Origin: Breoghania sp. | GTDB lineage: Bacteria; Pseudomonadota; Alphaproteobacteria; Rhizobiales; Stappiaceae | Length of the DNA: 64,000 nt | Direction: 5' to 3' | Assembly (NCBI RefSeq): GCF_030066895.1 | Contig: NZ_JASJAV010000008.1 | Location: 94,958-158,957, forward strand | In this document: positions 17,582 through 26,995 of the stretch, piece after piece | How the letters are laid out: every line of letters begins with the position of its first letter | Numbering within the stretch: the stretch's first letter is position 1 | Made by a program: the position numbers and the translations under genes | The notes under the pieces: generated by a model | Database searches by the model: none | Seen by the model: only the letters and a program-made list of their open reading frames with translations | Told to the model about the DNA's origin: nothing

Positions 17582-18127
17582 ATGAAAACTGTAGCTGTGC
17601 TCGTCGGCTCGCTTCGTACGGGCTCCCTGAACCGCAAGTTCGCCGAAAGCTTTGCCAAGCTGGCGGCAGGCAAGCTTGAATTCAAATTCATCGAGATCGG
17701 CGATCTGCCGCTCTACGATGAAGACCTGTGGGAAAATCCGCCCGCACCGGTGTTGCGGCTGAAGAAGGATATCGAGGGCGCCGACGGCGTTCTGTTCGTC
17801 ACGCCGGAATACAACCGCAACTATTCTCCGGCCATCGACAATGCGATCCACTGGGGGACGCGTCCCTGGGGACAGAACTCCTGGACCGGCAGACCTGTGG
17901 CCATCGCCGGCACCTCGCCGGGAGCCATCGGTGCCGCCGTCGGCCAGTCCCAGCTCAAGCAGGTTCTGGTCGTGATCGGCATGGCCGTCATGGGGCAGCC
18001 GGAAGTCTATTTCTCTTACAAGGAAGAGTTGTTCGACGAGGCGGGAAATGTCGTCAACGAACAGACGGCAGCCTTCCTGCAGAACTTCGTCGATAGCGTC
18101 GCAGCCAGGATCGACCGGGTCGGCTGA
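17582..18127 (+). CDS. NAD(P)H-dependent FMN/quinone reductase
   Basis: A 181-residue flavodoxin-fold reductase of the ChrR/azoreductase group. The FMN phosphate loop is 'GSLRTGSLNRKFAES', and the family signature is 'FVTPEYNRNYSPAIDNAIHWGTRP' (split here) with 'PVAIAGTSPGAIGAA'. Such enzymes give two-electron reduction of quinones or metals in the cytoplasm. It is divergent from the HxlR gene, a pairing typical for quinone-inducible reductases. Start at ATG 17582; an upstream in-frame start would add about 20 residues without conservation. Intact. Confidence 0.9.
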   Translation: MKTVAVLVGSLRTGSLNRKFAESFAKLAAGKLEFKFIEIGDLPLYDEDLWENPPAPVLRLKKDIEGADGVLFVTPEYNRNYSPAIDNAIHWGTRPWGQNSWTGRPVAIAGTSPGAIGAAVGQSQLKQVLVVIGMAVMGQPEVYFSYKEELFDEAGNVVNEQTAAFLQNFVDSVAARIDRVG

Positions 18128-18160
18128 GTCGAGCAGCATTGCCGTCGCGGGCGGGCTCGC

Positions 18161-18192
18161 GACGATCTCCTCTTTAGACGATCTCCTCTTTA
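18161..18192. repeat. Tandem duplication, 16 bp x 2
   Basis: GACGATCTCCTCTTTA occurs twice head to tail in the intergenic region. No function is apparent; replication slippage or assembly are both possible. Confidence 0.85.
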
Positions 18193-18382
18193 CTTGCCTC
18201 GAACCTGCCGTACTCGCCGACCATTGTCGTTAGTCCTACGGTCTGCGGGTACCGCTTTCCAAGTGTCGCCCGATCCGATACTTCTTTCACAAGAACGCGG
18301 ATAGGGCTTGAGTCGAATGTTGATCCCGAGGCGCGTTTTCTTTGCGTTCTTTCGGCGTGGCTTTTCTTTATCCAAGTATTGA

Positions 18383-19429
18383 ATGCTTGTTCGCGAGGCT
18401 TCTTCGGAACGTGTTCCGCCACTGTTGCGCGGTGGGGAAGGTACCAGTACGGCGATTGACTATCGGCGGCTCTTTGATGAACTGCCGACACCCTACATGG
18501 TGCTCGACACCGAGCTGCGTTTCAGGGACGTGAACAAGGCCTATCTGAAGACGACCGGACGCAACCGGGAAGATCTGATCGGCCGATACATATTCGATGC
18601 GTTTCCCGGCTCCGAGGAGGAGACCGCTCCACTGGAAGCGGCTCTGAAGCAGGCTCTGACGGGCGAGATGTCTCTTGTCGAGCGTCTGTTCTTTCCGATT
18701 GCCCTGTCCGGCGAACAGGACGGGAGACGCGAACTGTAGTGGACGTGCCGGAATGTGCCGGTCTACGGCGACGACGGTGAGATCTGCGGCGTTGCGCAGC
18801 ATGCGATGGATGTGACGGAAGACGTTGCGGCCGAGTAGATGAACGACGCGGTGTCCCACGAGTTCGTCCATCGCATCGAGAATCTGCTTGCTACGATCAC
18901 CGTCATTGCGCGGCGCACGGCCGCCCATGCGCGCACGATGGAGGATTTCACCTCCGTGTTCGGTCAGCGCATCGGTGCGATGGCGCGCACCCACCAGCTT
19001 CTCGTCGATGGCGGTTGGGACGGCATGCTGCTGTCGGATCTGCTGGAAGGCGAGCTGACGCCGTTTCGCAACGAGCGGCGCAGCACCATCACCTTGCGCG
19101 GCCCGCGCGTGATGCTGACCTCCACCCAGGCACAGGCGCTGGGCATGGCCTTCCACGAATTGTCGACCAATGCGGCGAAATACGGCGCCTTTGGCGGTCC
19201 GACGGGGCGGCTCGATGTGCGATGGACGCTGGGCGGCTGCGATCTCAAGATCGAATGGGTCGAGGACGGGCTCGAAGGCGTTCAGGCGCCGGAGGCGACC
19301 GGCTTCGGCTCGCGCATTATCGATGAGGTGATGCCGACGCAGGTCGAAGGCGAAGTTCAACGCTCCTTCACCCTGACCGGCATGCGCTGTTCCATCGTCG
19401 TTCCCATGCGCAGGGCGGCGCGTTCGTAG
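18383..19429 (+). CDS. PAS-HWE sensor histidine kinase (two amber codons as read)
   Basis: A soluble sensor kinase of the HWE family frequent in Rhizobiales. A PAS domain begins 'IDYRRLFDELPTPYMVLDTELRFRDVNKAYL', followed by its C-terminal cap 'RNVPVYGDDGEICGVAQHAMDVT'. The kinase part has the H-box 'VSHEFVHRIENLLATITVIARRT', N-box 'HELSTNAAKYGAF' and the W-x-E hallmark in 'IEWVEDG', then 'GFGSRII'. Amber codons occur at 18737-18739 ('REL*WTCRN') and 18836-18838 ('AAE*MNDAVSHEF', usually Gln). No membrane segment and no partner regulator are adjacent. The start is uncertain. Confidence 0.8.
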
Positions 19430-19630
19430 CTGCCTTCCCGCACGGCTTTCGATCCGCGGATCCGCAATTTGAACGCTGCGATCGGGGTGATCGATGCTCT
19501 ATGCGAAATTTTCGTCAAGCGTGGGTGCCTGCGACGAAATATTTGCACTTTTACGCTTGACCCTCCATCCCCGCGTGCTTAGGGTCTGCCGCATCGTGGT
19601 CGGGTGTCCGATCGCGGAGGGGTTTTACGT

Positions 19631-19681
19631 ATGAAGACGCTGATTCTTGTAAGGAACGCGCACGCAGCCGGGATGGCCTGA
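19631..19681 (+). CDS. ilvB leader peptide
   Basis: A 16-codon ORF 'MKTLILVRNAHAAGMA' preceded by GGAGGGG. The Leu-Ile-Leu-Val run lies early in the peptide, and a GC hairpin with a T run follows 28 bp after the stop. This is the layout of a branched-chain amino-acid attenuator ahead of acetolactate synthase. Confidence 0.75.
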   Translation: MKTLILVRNAHAAGMA

Positions 19682-19709
19682 GGGCATCGGGAACGGTGTT
19701 GTGCGCAAC

Positions 19710-19731
19710 AGGGCCCTCGAGGCCCTTTTTT
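19710..19731 (+). terminator. Attenuator terminator of ilvBN
   Basis: AGGGCC and GGCCCT pair around CTCGA and are followed directly by six T. It lies between the leader peptide and ilvB, about 105 bp before the ilvB start. Confidence 0.8.
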
Positions 19732-19837
19732 ATTGCCTGAGTGTCCACGGAACAGGGGGCCGCCGGGTTGGACTTCGAGGCCCTTCCTGCGGGCCGGAAA
19801 GCCGGGCAGGGCCGGCAATGAGAACGAGGACGAAACA

Positions 19838-21623
19838 ATGACACGGGAGATGACGGGCGCCGGGATGGTTCTGCAGGCGCTGAAGGACCATGGTATCGAA
19901 TATCTGTTCGGATATCCTGGCGGTGCGGTGCTCCCCATCTACGACGAGATCTATCAGCAGGACGACATCAAGCATCTGCTCGTGCGCCACGAGCAGGGCG
20001 CTGGTCATGCGGCGGAGGGCTATGCGTGTTCCACGGGTAAGCCGGGCGTCGTGCTGGTCACGTCGGGCCCAGGGGCGACCAACATGGTCACCGCGCTGAC
20101 CAATGCGATGATGGATTCGATTCCTCTCGTGTGTATTTCCGGCCAGGTTCCCGTTTCGCTGATCGGATCCGACGCCTTCCAGGAATGTGATACGGTCAGC
20201 ATCACGCGGCCCTGCACCAAGCACAACTGGCTGGTGCGCAATATCGAGGACCTGCCGCGCATCCTGCATGAGGCGTTCCAGGTCGCCACCACGGGGCGTC
20301 CGGGGCCGGTCGTCGTCGACATCCCGAAGGACGTGCAGTTCACCACCGGCGAATATCAGGGGCCGAGCCGCGTCGAGCACAAGACCTACCGCCCGCAGGT
20401 GAAGGGTGACATGAGCGCCATCCGTCATGCGGCGGAGCTGCTGGCCTCCGCGCGCCGGCCGACCCTGTTCACCGGTGGCGGCGTGATCAATTCGGGCCCG
20501 GAAGCCTGCCAATTGCTGCGGGAACTGGTTCAACTCAGCGGCGTGCCGATCACCTCCACATTGATGGGGCTGGGCGCCTATCCGGCATCGGGTGATGCGT
20601 GGCTCGGCATGCTGGGCATGCACGGCACCTACGAATCCAACATGGCGATGCACGATTGCGACGTCATGGTCGCCGTCGGCGTGCGCTTCGATGACCGCAT
20701 CACCGGGCGTTTCGATGCGTTCTCGCCCAATTCCACCAAGATCCACATCGATATCGATCCTTCCTCGATCAACAAGAACGTCCCGGTCGATCTGCCGATC
20801 GTCGGCGACGTGGGGCACGTTCTGGAGGATCTCGTCCGGATCTGGCGCTCGTCCGCACTGAAGGTGAACGAGAATTCGCTGAAAGCGTGGTGGAAACAGA
20901 TCGACGTGTGATGGGCGCGCGATTCGCTCGCCTACAAGCCCAACAGCGATGTCATCATGCCGCAATACGCCATCCAGCGGCTTTACGAGGCGAGCAAGGG
21001 GCACGACACCTAACATCACGACGGAAGTCGGCCAACACCAGATGTGGACGGCGCAGTTCTTCGGTTTCGAGGAGCCGAACCGCTTCATGACGTCCGGCGG
21101 TCTGGGCACGATGGGCTACGGCCTGCCGGCGGTGGTCGGCGTGCAGACGGCGCATCGCGACGCGCTCGTGGTCGACACTGCGGGCGACGCCCCCATCCTG
21201 ATGAATATCCAGGAGCTCTCCACCGCCGTTCAGCACGGATTGCCGGTGAAGGTCTTCATCCTGAACAATCAGTACATGGGCATGGTGCGCCAATGGCAGC
21301 AATTGCTGCATGGCAACCGGCTGTCGAATTCCTATACGGAATCGCTGCCCGATTCCGTCAAGCTGGCGGATGCCTACGGCGCCGTCGGCATGCAATGCTC
21401 CAAACCGGGTGATCTAGACGACGCGATTGCGGAGATGATCTCCACCGACCGGCCGGTCATCTTCGATTGCCGCGTCGCCAACCTCACCAACTGCTTCCCG
21501 ATGATCCCGTCGAGCAAGGCGCATAACGAAATGCTGCTGCCGGATGAGGCCAATGACGAGGCGATCGCCTCGTCATTTCCGACGAAGGCAAACTTCTCGT
21601 CTGATCAGGGGGAACGGATATGA
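19838..21623 (+). CDS. ilvB: Acetolactate synthase large subunit (interrupted as read)
   Basis: The ThDP-dependent catalytic subunit making acetolactate and acetohydroxybutyrate. It starts at ATG 19838 after GAGGAC with '[37 protein letters not shown]', which has the conserved 'GYPGGAVLP'; the catalytic Glu is in '[17 protein letters not shown]'. The ThDP motif begins '[39 protein letters not shown]'. Lesions: TGA at 20909-20911 in '[15 protein letters not shown]' and an inserted base near 21013 in '[16 protein letters not shown]'. The stop overlaps ilvN by ATGA. Expression should follow the upstream attenuator. Confidence 0.92.
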
Positions 21624-22193
21624 ACGCACAAAACCTAAACGCGCCTTCGACCTACTTTCTTACAAAGGTGAGCGACGACGTGGAAACGCATACGCTTTCG
21701 GTGATCGTGGACAACGAGTCGGGCGTGCTTGCACGCGTGATCGGCCTGTTTTCCGGGCGCGGCTACAACATTGACAGCCTGACCGTGTGCGAGATCTAGC
21801 ACGAGCAGCACCTGTCGCGCATCACCATCGTGACGACCGGCACGCCGATGATCATCACGCAGATACGTCACCAGCTTGAGCGGCTGGTGCCGGTGCACCG
21901 GGTGGTGGGACCTGACCGTCGAAGCGCGTGAGAACAGCCAGGAGAAGCTGCTGGAGCGCGAACTGGCACTGATCAAGGGAAAGGGGGCCGGCGAGAAGCG
22001 TCTGGAGGCCCTGCGCCTCGGAGATGCTTTCCGCGCCAATGTCATCGACGCGACCACCGAGCATTTCACCTTTGAGATCACCGGGCGCACCTCCAAGATC
22101 GAGCAGTTCATCCAGATCATGCAGCCGCTCGGGCTGGTGGAAGTCTCGCGCTCGGGCATCGCCGCCGTACAGCGCGGGCCGGGCGGGTTCTGA
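21620..22193 (+). CDS. ilvN: Acetolactate synthase small subunit (interrupted as read)
   Basis: The regulatory subunit that confers valine feedback inhibition. After a variable start comes the ACT domain '[34 protein letters not shown]' and the C-terminal '[32 protein letters not shown]'. Lesions: amber at 21797-21799 in '[14 protein letters not shown]', and a frameshift near 21905 between 'LVPVHRV' and '[13 protein letters not shown]'. It overlaps the end of ilvB by four bases; a terminator follows. The symbol ilvH is equally used. Confidence 0.92.
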
Positions 22194-22223
22194 TCCGCAC
22201 CCGGCAATTCGGAATTGATGCAT

Positions 22224-22257
22224 GCGCCCCTTGTCCCGACCGGACGAGGGGCGTTTT
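22224..22257 (+). terminator. Terminator of ilvBN
   Basis: GCGCCCCTTGTCC pairs with GGACGAGGGGCG followed by TTTT, 30 bp after the ilvN stop. Confidence 0.85.
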
Positions 22258-22437
22258 GCGTTTGAGGGGACTGTGTCGGGGGAGGCCCATCACGAAGTCT
22301 CCAAAACGTCCTGCGACAATCTGTCCGGTGCGTCACCTTGTACCTGACGTGACGGGATGTTAGGCCCGAAAGCGTTCGACGGCGCTTGGCCGATATGGTC
22401 CGCCCGCCTGAGCCTGTCCGCACAGTCGAGGGCCCCG

Positions 22438-23150
22438 ATGACCGCAAATTCTCCGCACGAGGAATCTGATCCGAACGCATCTGCGTCCGAGGCGTCATCG
22501 CGGCGTGGTGATGCTGGCTGTTGCGATGCTGAGCGTCATGGTCGGGCTCGTCATCTATTCGCCGACGCTCTACCGCATGTTCTGTGCCGCAATGGGCTAC
22601 GGTGGAACCGTCAATCGGGCGACGACCAAGCCGATTGCGGAAAAATTCGGAAGGGCGCACCATCAAGGTGCACTTTGATGCCAATGTCGCTGGGCTCGAC
22701 TGGGACTTCGTACCGGAAAAGCACAGTATCGAGATCCGTATCGGTGAGGCGACCAAGGTCTGCTACACCGCGCATAACCGCTCCGATCATCCGATCGTGG
22801 CGCGGGCGACCTACAACGTCACGCCTTATTACGCCGCGCCGTATTTCTTCAAGATCGAGTGCTTCTGCTTCACCGAGGAAAAGCTGGAGCCGGGCGAGAC
22901 GGCGCGGATGCCGCTGGTCTTCTATGTCGATGAGGAGATCGAAAAGGACGAGAGCGTGCGCAAGACGCAGGAAGTGACGCTGTCCTACACCTTCTTCAAG
23001 AGCAACGATCAGTCCCCCGCCAACCTGGCATCGGCGCGGGCGTTGAAGGCGGGATCGCAAAAGCTCGACACGCAACTGACGGCGAGCGGAAAGGCGGACT
23101 TCAGCGTCGATCCCAAGCGCGTGGGATCGGGCAGCCCGGTCGTGCGGTGA
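22438..23150 (+). CDS. ctaG: CtaG/Cox11 cytochrome oxidase copper assembly protein (frameshifted as read)
   Basis: A single-pass membrane protein that delivers copper to the Cu-B site of aa3-type oxidase subunit I. The N-terminal helix is 'VVMLAVAMLSVMVGLVIYSPTLY', followed by the periplasmic domain 'KPIAEKFGR' and 'TIKVHFDANVAGLDWDFVP', with copper ligands in 'KIECFCFTEEKLEPGE' and the typical 'LPVVFYVD'-like 'MPLVFYVDEEI'. Frameshifts lie near 22500 and 22655. The oxidase subunit genes that normally precede ctaG are not in the window, so this copy stands alone with a PCuAC-like gene behind it. Confidence 0.88.
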
Positions 23151-23196
23151 GTGTGCTCGCGACCTCGGCAAAATCCGAAATATGGGAGGAGACGAC

Positions 23197-23643
23197 ATGC
23201 TGACGCGGATCATTCGCGCGGTGATACTGGCCGCCGTTCTGGTGCCGACGGGCACCGGCCTTGCGATGGTGCACGGCTACAAGCTGGGTTCGTTCAGGAT
23301 CGGCCATCTGTGGGCGCCGCCGAGCGAAGCCGGACACGGCGTGCCCGTCTACGGGGCGATCCTCAACATGGGCAAGGCGTCCGTGACGCTGGCGGGCGCC
23401 ACGGCAGAGATCGGCAAGGACGTGCGCGTTCGTCGCCTCGATCATGGTGAGGCGGCCTATTCCGACACCGTCTCCTTCCTGCCGGGCAAGCCTCTGGCCT
23501 TTGCCAAGTGGCGCGAGCATCTGTTCGTGGAAGACAATTCCGCATCGTTTTACACCGGCGATCACTTCAAGATGACCCTCGATTTTGCGAAGGCAGGCAA
23601 GATCGATGTCGAGGTTTTGGTCGAGGCGACGCCAAGCGACTGA
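23197..23643 (+). CDS. PCuAC-like periplasmic protein with degenerate copper motif
   Basis: A 148-residue exported protein. I chose ATG 23197 after GGAGGAG; the signal peptide ends near 'GTGLAMVHG'. The rest resembles the PCuAC (DUF461) fold: 'IGHLWAPPSEAGHGVPVYGAILNMG', 'TAEIGKDVRVRRLDHG' and the C-terminal 'FKMTLDFAKAGKIDVEVLVEA'. The classical H-x-M copper site appears as 'EHLFVED', so the Met ligands are missing. Placement 46 bp after ctaG suggests a role in copper delivery to cytochrome oxidase, but metal binding is doubtful. Confidence 0.7.
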   Translation: MLTRIIRAVILAAVLVPTGTGLAMVHGYKLGSFRIGHLWAPPSEAGHGVPVYGAILNMGKASVTLAGATAEIGKDVRVRRLDHGEAAYSDTVSFLPGKPLAFAKWREHLFVEDNSASFYTGDHFKMTLDFAKAGKIDVEVLVEATPSD

Positions 23644-23831
23644 ATAACGGCCTGAATCTGCAACCTGAGCGGATCGTTTGCGCCGTTGCTGGGGGGATGT
23701 CGTGTGCGTGGCGGGCGCCGATTTCCCGGACGGGGGCCGTTGATCTCGCGCGGCCTTGGCGTATAAGTCTGGGCCGCACGCCGGATCCGGCGTCGCTACC
23801 ATACCTATCAAGAACGAAAGTAGATGCCGAT

Positions 23832-24979
23832 ATGAGCAATGGCCTCTCCCGTCCCAAGAACCAAATTCGCTGGCTGCTGCTTGAGGGCATTTCCCAATCG
23901 GCGATCTCGGTGCTGAACGAAAACGGCTACCACAATGTCGAGCGGGTCCAGATCGCCTACGACAAGGACGCGCTGATCGAGGCCCTGCAGGGCACGCAGA
24001 TTGTCGGCGTTCGGTCTCGTTCGTAGCTGACCGAGGAAGTGCTGGCCGCCACCAATTCGCTGTTTGCCATCAGCTGCTTCTCGGTGGGGACGAACCAGGT
24101 TGACCTGCACTATGCCAAGAAGCGCGGCATCCCGGTTTTCAACGCACCGTTTCCCAACACCCGCTCGGTCGCTGGACGAAGTCGGCGGTGGGCTCGTGCG
24201 AGGTCCGCGGCAAGACCCTCGGCATCATCGGATACGGCAATATCGGCACGCAGCTCACCACGCTCGCCGAGGCGATGGGCATGCACGTGATCTATCAAGA
24301 TCAGGTCGACAAGCTTTCCCACGGCAACGTGCGGTCGGCTGAATCGTTGGACGATCTTCTCGCACAGTCCGATTTCGTGTCCCTGCACGTGCCCGATACC
24401 TCGGAGACGCGTGGCATGATCGGCGCGGCCGAGATCGCCAAGATGAAGCCGGGCTCCTTCCTCATCAACAATGCGCGCGGCAAGCTCGTCGATATCGATG
24501 CGCTGGTTGCGGCGTTGAAGAGCGAGCATCTGGCCGGTGCCGCGGTCGATGTGTTCCCGACTGAGCCGAAGTCGAACAAGGATGAGTTCGTCAGCCCCTT
24601 GCGCGAGTTCGACAATGTCATCCTGACCTCGCATATCGGCGGCTCCACCGAAGAGGCGCAGGAGCGCATCGGCGAGGAGGCCGCACGGCGTCTGGTGGAG
24701 TATTCCGACGTCGGATCGACGATGGGTGCGGTCAACTTCCCGCAGGTGCTGCCGCCCAAGGGCACGGACGCGACCCGCTTCATTCAGGTGCATGACAACA
24801 CGCCGGGCTCCCTGAAGCGACTCAACGAGCTGTTCGCTTCCCATGACCTGAACATCGTCACCCAGCATCTGCAGACGGATGGCGAGATCGGTTACGTAGT
24901 CGTCGATATCGAAGGCCAGATCCCGCATTCGGTCGAGATCCTGGAAAAGATCCGCGCGCGCCTGCTGAACCGGGTGTAA
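23832..24979 (+). CDS. serA: D-3-phosphoglycerate dehydrogenase SerA (stop and deletion as read)
   Basis: The first enzyme of serine synthesis, E. coli type with a C-terminal ACT domain. N-terminus 'NQIRWLLLEGISQSAISVLNENGY'; NAD motif 'LGIIGYGNIGTQLTTLAEAMGM'; catalytic 'NNARGKLVDIDAL' and 'HIGGSTEEAQERIG'; ACT 'IQVHDNTPGSLKRLNELFASHDLNIVTQHL'. An amber codon at 24024-24026 replaces the usual Gln in 'GVRSRS*LTEE'. Between 'PNTRSVA' and 'TKSAVGSCEVRGK' about 25 residues of the family (the helix 'GEIIMLLRR' region) are missing and the frame shifts, so roughly 75-80 bases have been lost near 24172. Confidence 0.9.
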
Positions 24980-25051
24980 GCGCTCCGATCCATCACCCGG
25001 CACGGCCGCTTGTTCTTCAGGGAAACCGTGGGCGCGTGCCCCGGGGCCGCT

Positions 25052-25756
25052 CTAGCTGTCCCGATCGATCCCGGCGATCTCCGATTCCAGTTGGATGAGG
25101 TCCGCGATCTCGCGGAAGCGGTCGGTTTCGATATCGGCGTCATGGTGTTCCAGCGCCCAGGTCAGATCGTGGGGGACATGGACGCCCCAGGCGCCGGCCT
25201 GGATGGCGGGAACGACATCCGACTTCAGGGAATTCCCCACCATCATCGCATGGTCCGCGTCGCTTCCGTGCCGGGCAAAGAGGGTGCGATAGGTCTCGAC
25301 GGTCTTGTCGGAGACGATTTCCACCGCGTCGAACATCTCCGCCAGCCCCGATTGCGCGATCTTGCGTTCCTGATCGAACAAGTCGCCCTTGGTGATCAGG
25401 ATCAGCCGATAGCGCCCGGACAAGGCTTCGATCGTTTCGCGGGCGTGGGGCAGGGGCTCGGCCGGCTGGCTGAGCATGGTGCGTCCCGCCTCCAGGATTT
25501 CAGCGATGACGGAGGCCGACACGCGCCAGTCCGTCACGTCCAGCGCGGTTTCGATCATGGACAGAGTGAAGTCCTTGATGCCGAATCCACAGCGCGAAAG
25601 GTCGCGGCGCTCCGCTTCCAGCAGATGCTTCTTCAGATGATCCGGCCGGGTGTACTCGGCCAGAAGGTCGGTGAAGCGCTCTTCGGTCAAACGAAAATAC
25701 TGTTCGTTGTGCCAGAGCGTGTCGTCGGCATCGAAGCCAATGGTGTCGAGGGGCAT
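25052..25756 (-). CDS. HAD-superfamily phosphatase
   Basis: An intact 234-residue HAD hydrolase. Motif I is 'IGFDADDTLWHNEQYF' with nucleophile Asp9 and Asp11, motif II is 'LILITKGD', motif III the Lys in 'VEIVSDKTVE', motif IV 'MMVGNSLKSDVVPAIQAG'. The cap inserted after motif I is helical. The start is 'MPLDTIGFD'; longer upstream frames do not look coding. This group includes pyrimidine and sugar phosphatases, and the substrate is not predictable. It is convergent with serA. Confidence 0.88.
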   Translation of the reverse strand: MPLDTIGFDADDTLWHNEQYFRLTEERFTDLLAEYTRPDHLKKHLLEAERRDLSRCGFGIKDFTLSMIETALDVTDWRVSASVIAEILEAGRTMLSQPAEPLPHARETIEALSGRYRLILITKGDLFDQERKIAQSGLAEMFDAVEIVSDKTVETYRTLFARHGSDADHAMMVGNSLKSDVVPAIQAGAWGVHVPHDLTWALEHHDADIETDRFREIADLIQLESEIAGIDRDS

Positions 25757-25978
25757 CGCGAAGGACTTGCAATCTGGTGTCGGTAATACACGGTTCCGGG
25801 AGTTTCGGGGCTTTCCGGCGACTGTGCAATCCATTGAAGGGGTTATGTGAAGACGATCCCGGGAGATAAGGTTTTCCCCAGCATGCAAAAACGATGACAC
25901 GCCGCTTGCGCTTTCTGCGTTCGCTAGATATATAGCCCTCGTCGCGCCCACCAAGCTTGGTGGTTCGCCGCGGCCGAT

Positions 25979-26054
<76 letters not shown>

Positions 26055-26293
26055 TCCTTTCTCCTTCATGAATTGTTAGCCGAGCGAAGTCGTTTCAGCC
26101 GTGTACGCGGCCTGAATTCGCTCCTGCTCGCCTCCTGGTGATTCAGATCACTTAACGTCATCTTCAAAGCGGCGTATTTTGCCTTTCATAATCTCGTCAG
26201 TCGGTCCGTAACCGAGACCGTCGGCGTGGAATCGGTTGGTCTTGCGTAGATGGCGCGTGCCGTAGTCGCGAGGGCCGCCGTATTTCGGGAAAG

Positions 26294-26813
26294 ATGCAGA
26301 GGAGGTGCGTCATTGTTCGCAATTCGGTGCTCGCAATCGCGGTCGCCTTGTCGGGGCTGACGATGGCCGCGATCGATGCCTCGGCCCAGTCGCATCGCCG
26401 TTGCGATGCTTATGCCAGGGATTATGCCAACCGCGCGACGCGTACCGGCGAAAACGTTGTGGGTGGTGCCGTCGTTGGTGGAATCATCGGGTCGGTCACG
26501 CGAAGCTGGGGTCGGGGTGCTGCGATCGGCAGCGGTGTTGGCGCCGTGGCGGGGGCAGGCAAGTCCTCGGGCGACTGGAACCGCAACTATCGCTAAGCCT
26601 ATGACGACTGCATACGCGGTGCGCGCCGTGGCCCGCCGCCGCCCCGTGGTGGTGGCGGGTTTGAGCCGTGGACGGCCGGCCTGGCACGACTACTGCTCGC
26701 GCAAGTACCGCTCCTTCAATCCGCGCACGGGCTATTACACGACCTATGGCGGTCAGCAGCGGTTCTGCTTGCGGGGTGCCGCCTTTCGTTCTTCTAAGAC
26801 CGTCTTGCGGTGA
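26294..26813 (+). CDS. BA14K-family exported protein (interrupted as read)
   Basis: A small secreted or envelope protein of the BA14K family first known as a Brucella immunogen. It has a signal peptide ending 'IDASAQ', then 'CDAYARDYANRATRTGENVVGGAVVGGIIGSVT' with a Gly-zipper, and the BA14K end 'WHDYCSRKYRSFNPRTGYYTTYGGQQRFC'. TAA at 26594-26596 interrupts 'NYR*AYDDCIRG', and a frameshift lies near 26677. The start is unsure: ATG 26294 lies before an AGGAGG that would better serve a codon near 26312, which reads ATT. Confidence 0.72.
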
Positions 26814-26848
26814 TGTGAAGGATGGTTGGGAATCGGTTTATCGGGTGG

Positions 26849-26972
26849 CCTATTCTTCGAGATGCTCGCTTGCGCGGGCTCCTCAGGATGACGTTTTGTG
26901 CGTTTTGCTAAAGCTGACAACACGATAACGTCATCCTGAGGAGGCGCGTTCGCGCCGTCTCGAAGGATGGGC
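26849..26972. repeat. Intergenic inverted repeat, family A copy 2
   Basis: Left arm TATTCTTCGAGATGC...CTCCTCAGGATGACGTT and right arm AACGTCATCCTGAGGAGGCG...TCTCGAAGGATGGG, separated by about 32 bp. It shares the right-arm core with the copy at 5507-5644 and lies between convergent genes. Confidence 0.78.
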
Positions 26973-26995
26973 AGCGTCCTTGAAACGCACCGCAC

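Noticed and set aside
23644..23831. serC-type or serine riboswitch before serA
   Set aside because: The leader shows no conserved aptamer blocks I could recognise, only a short GC hairpin near 23770-23800.
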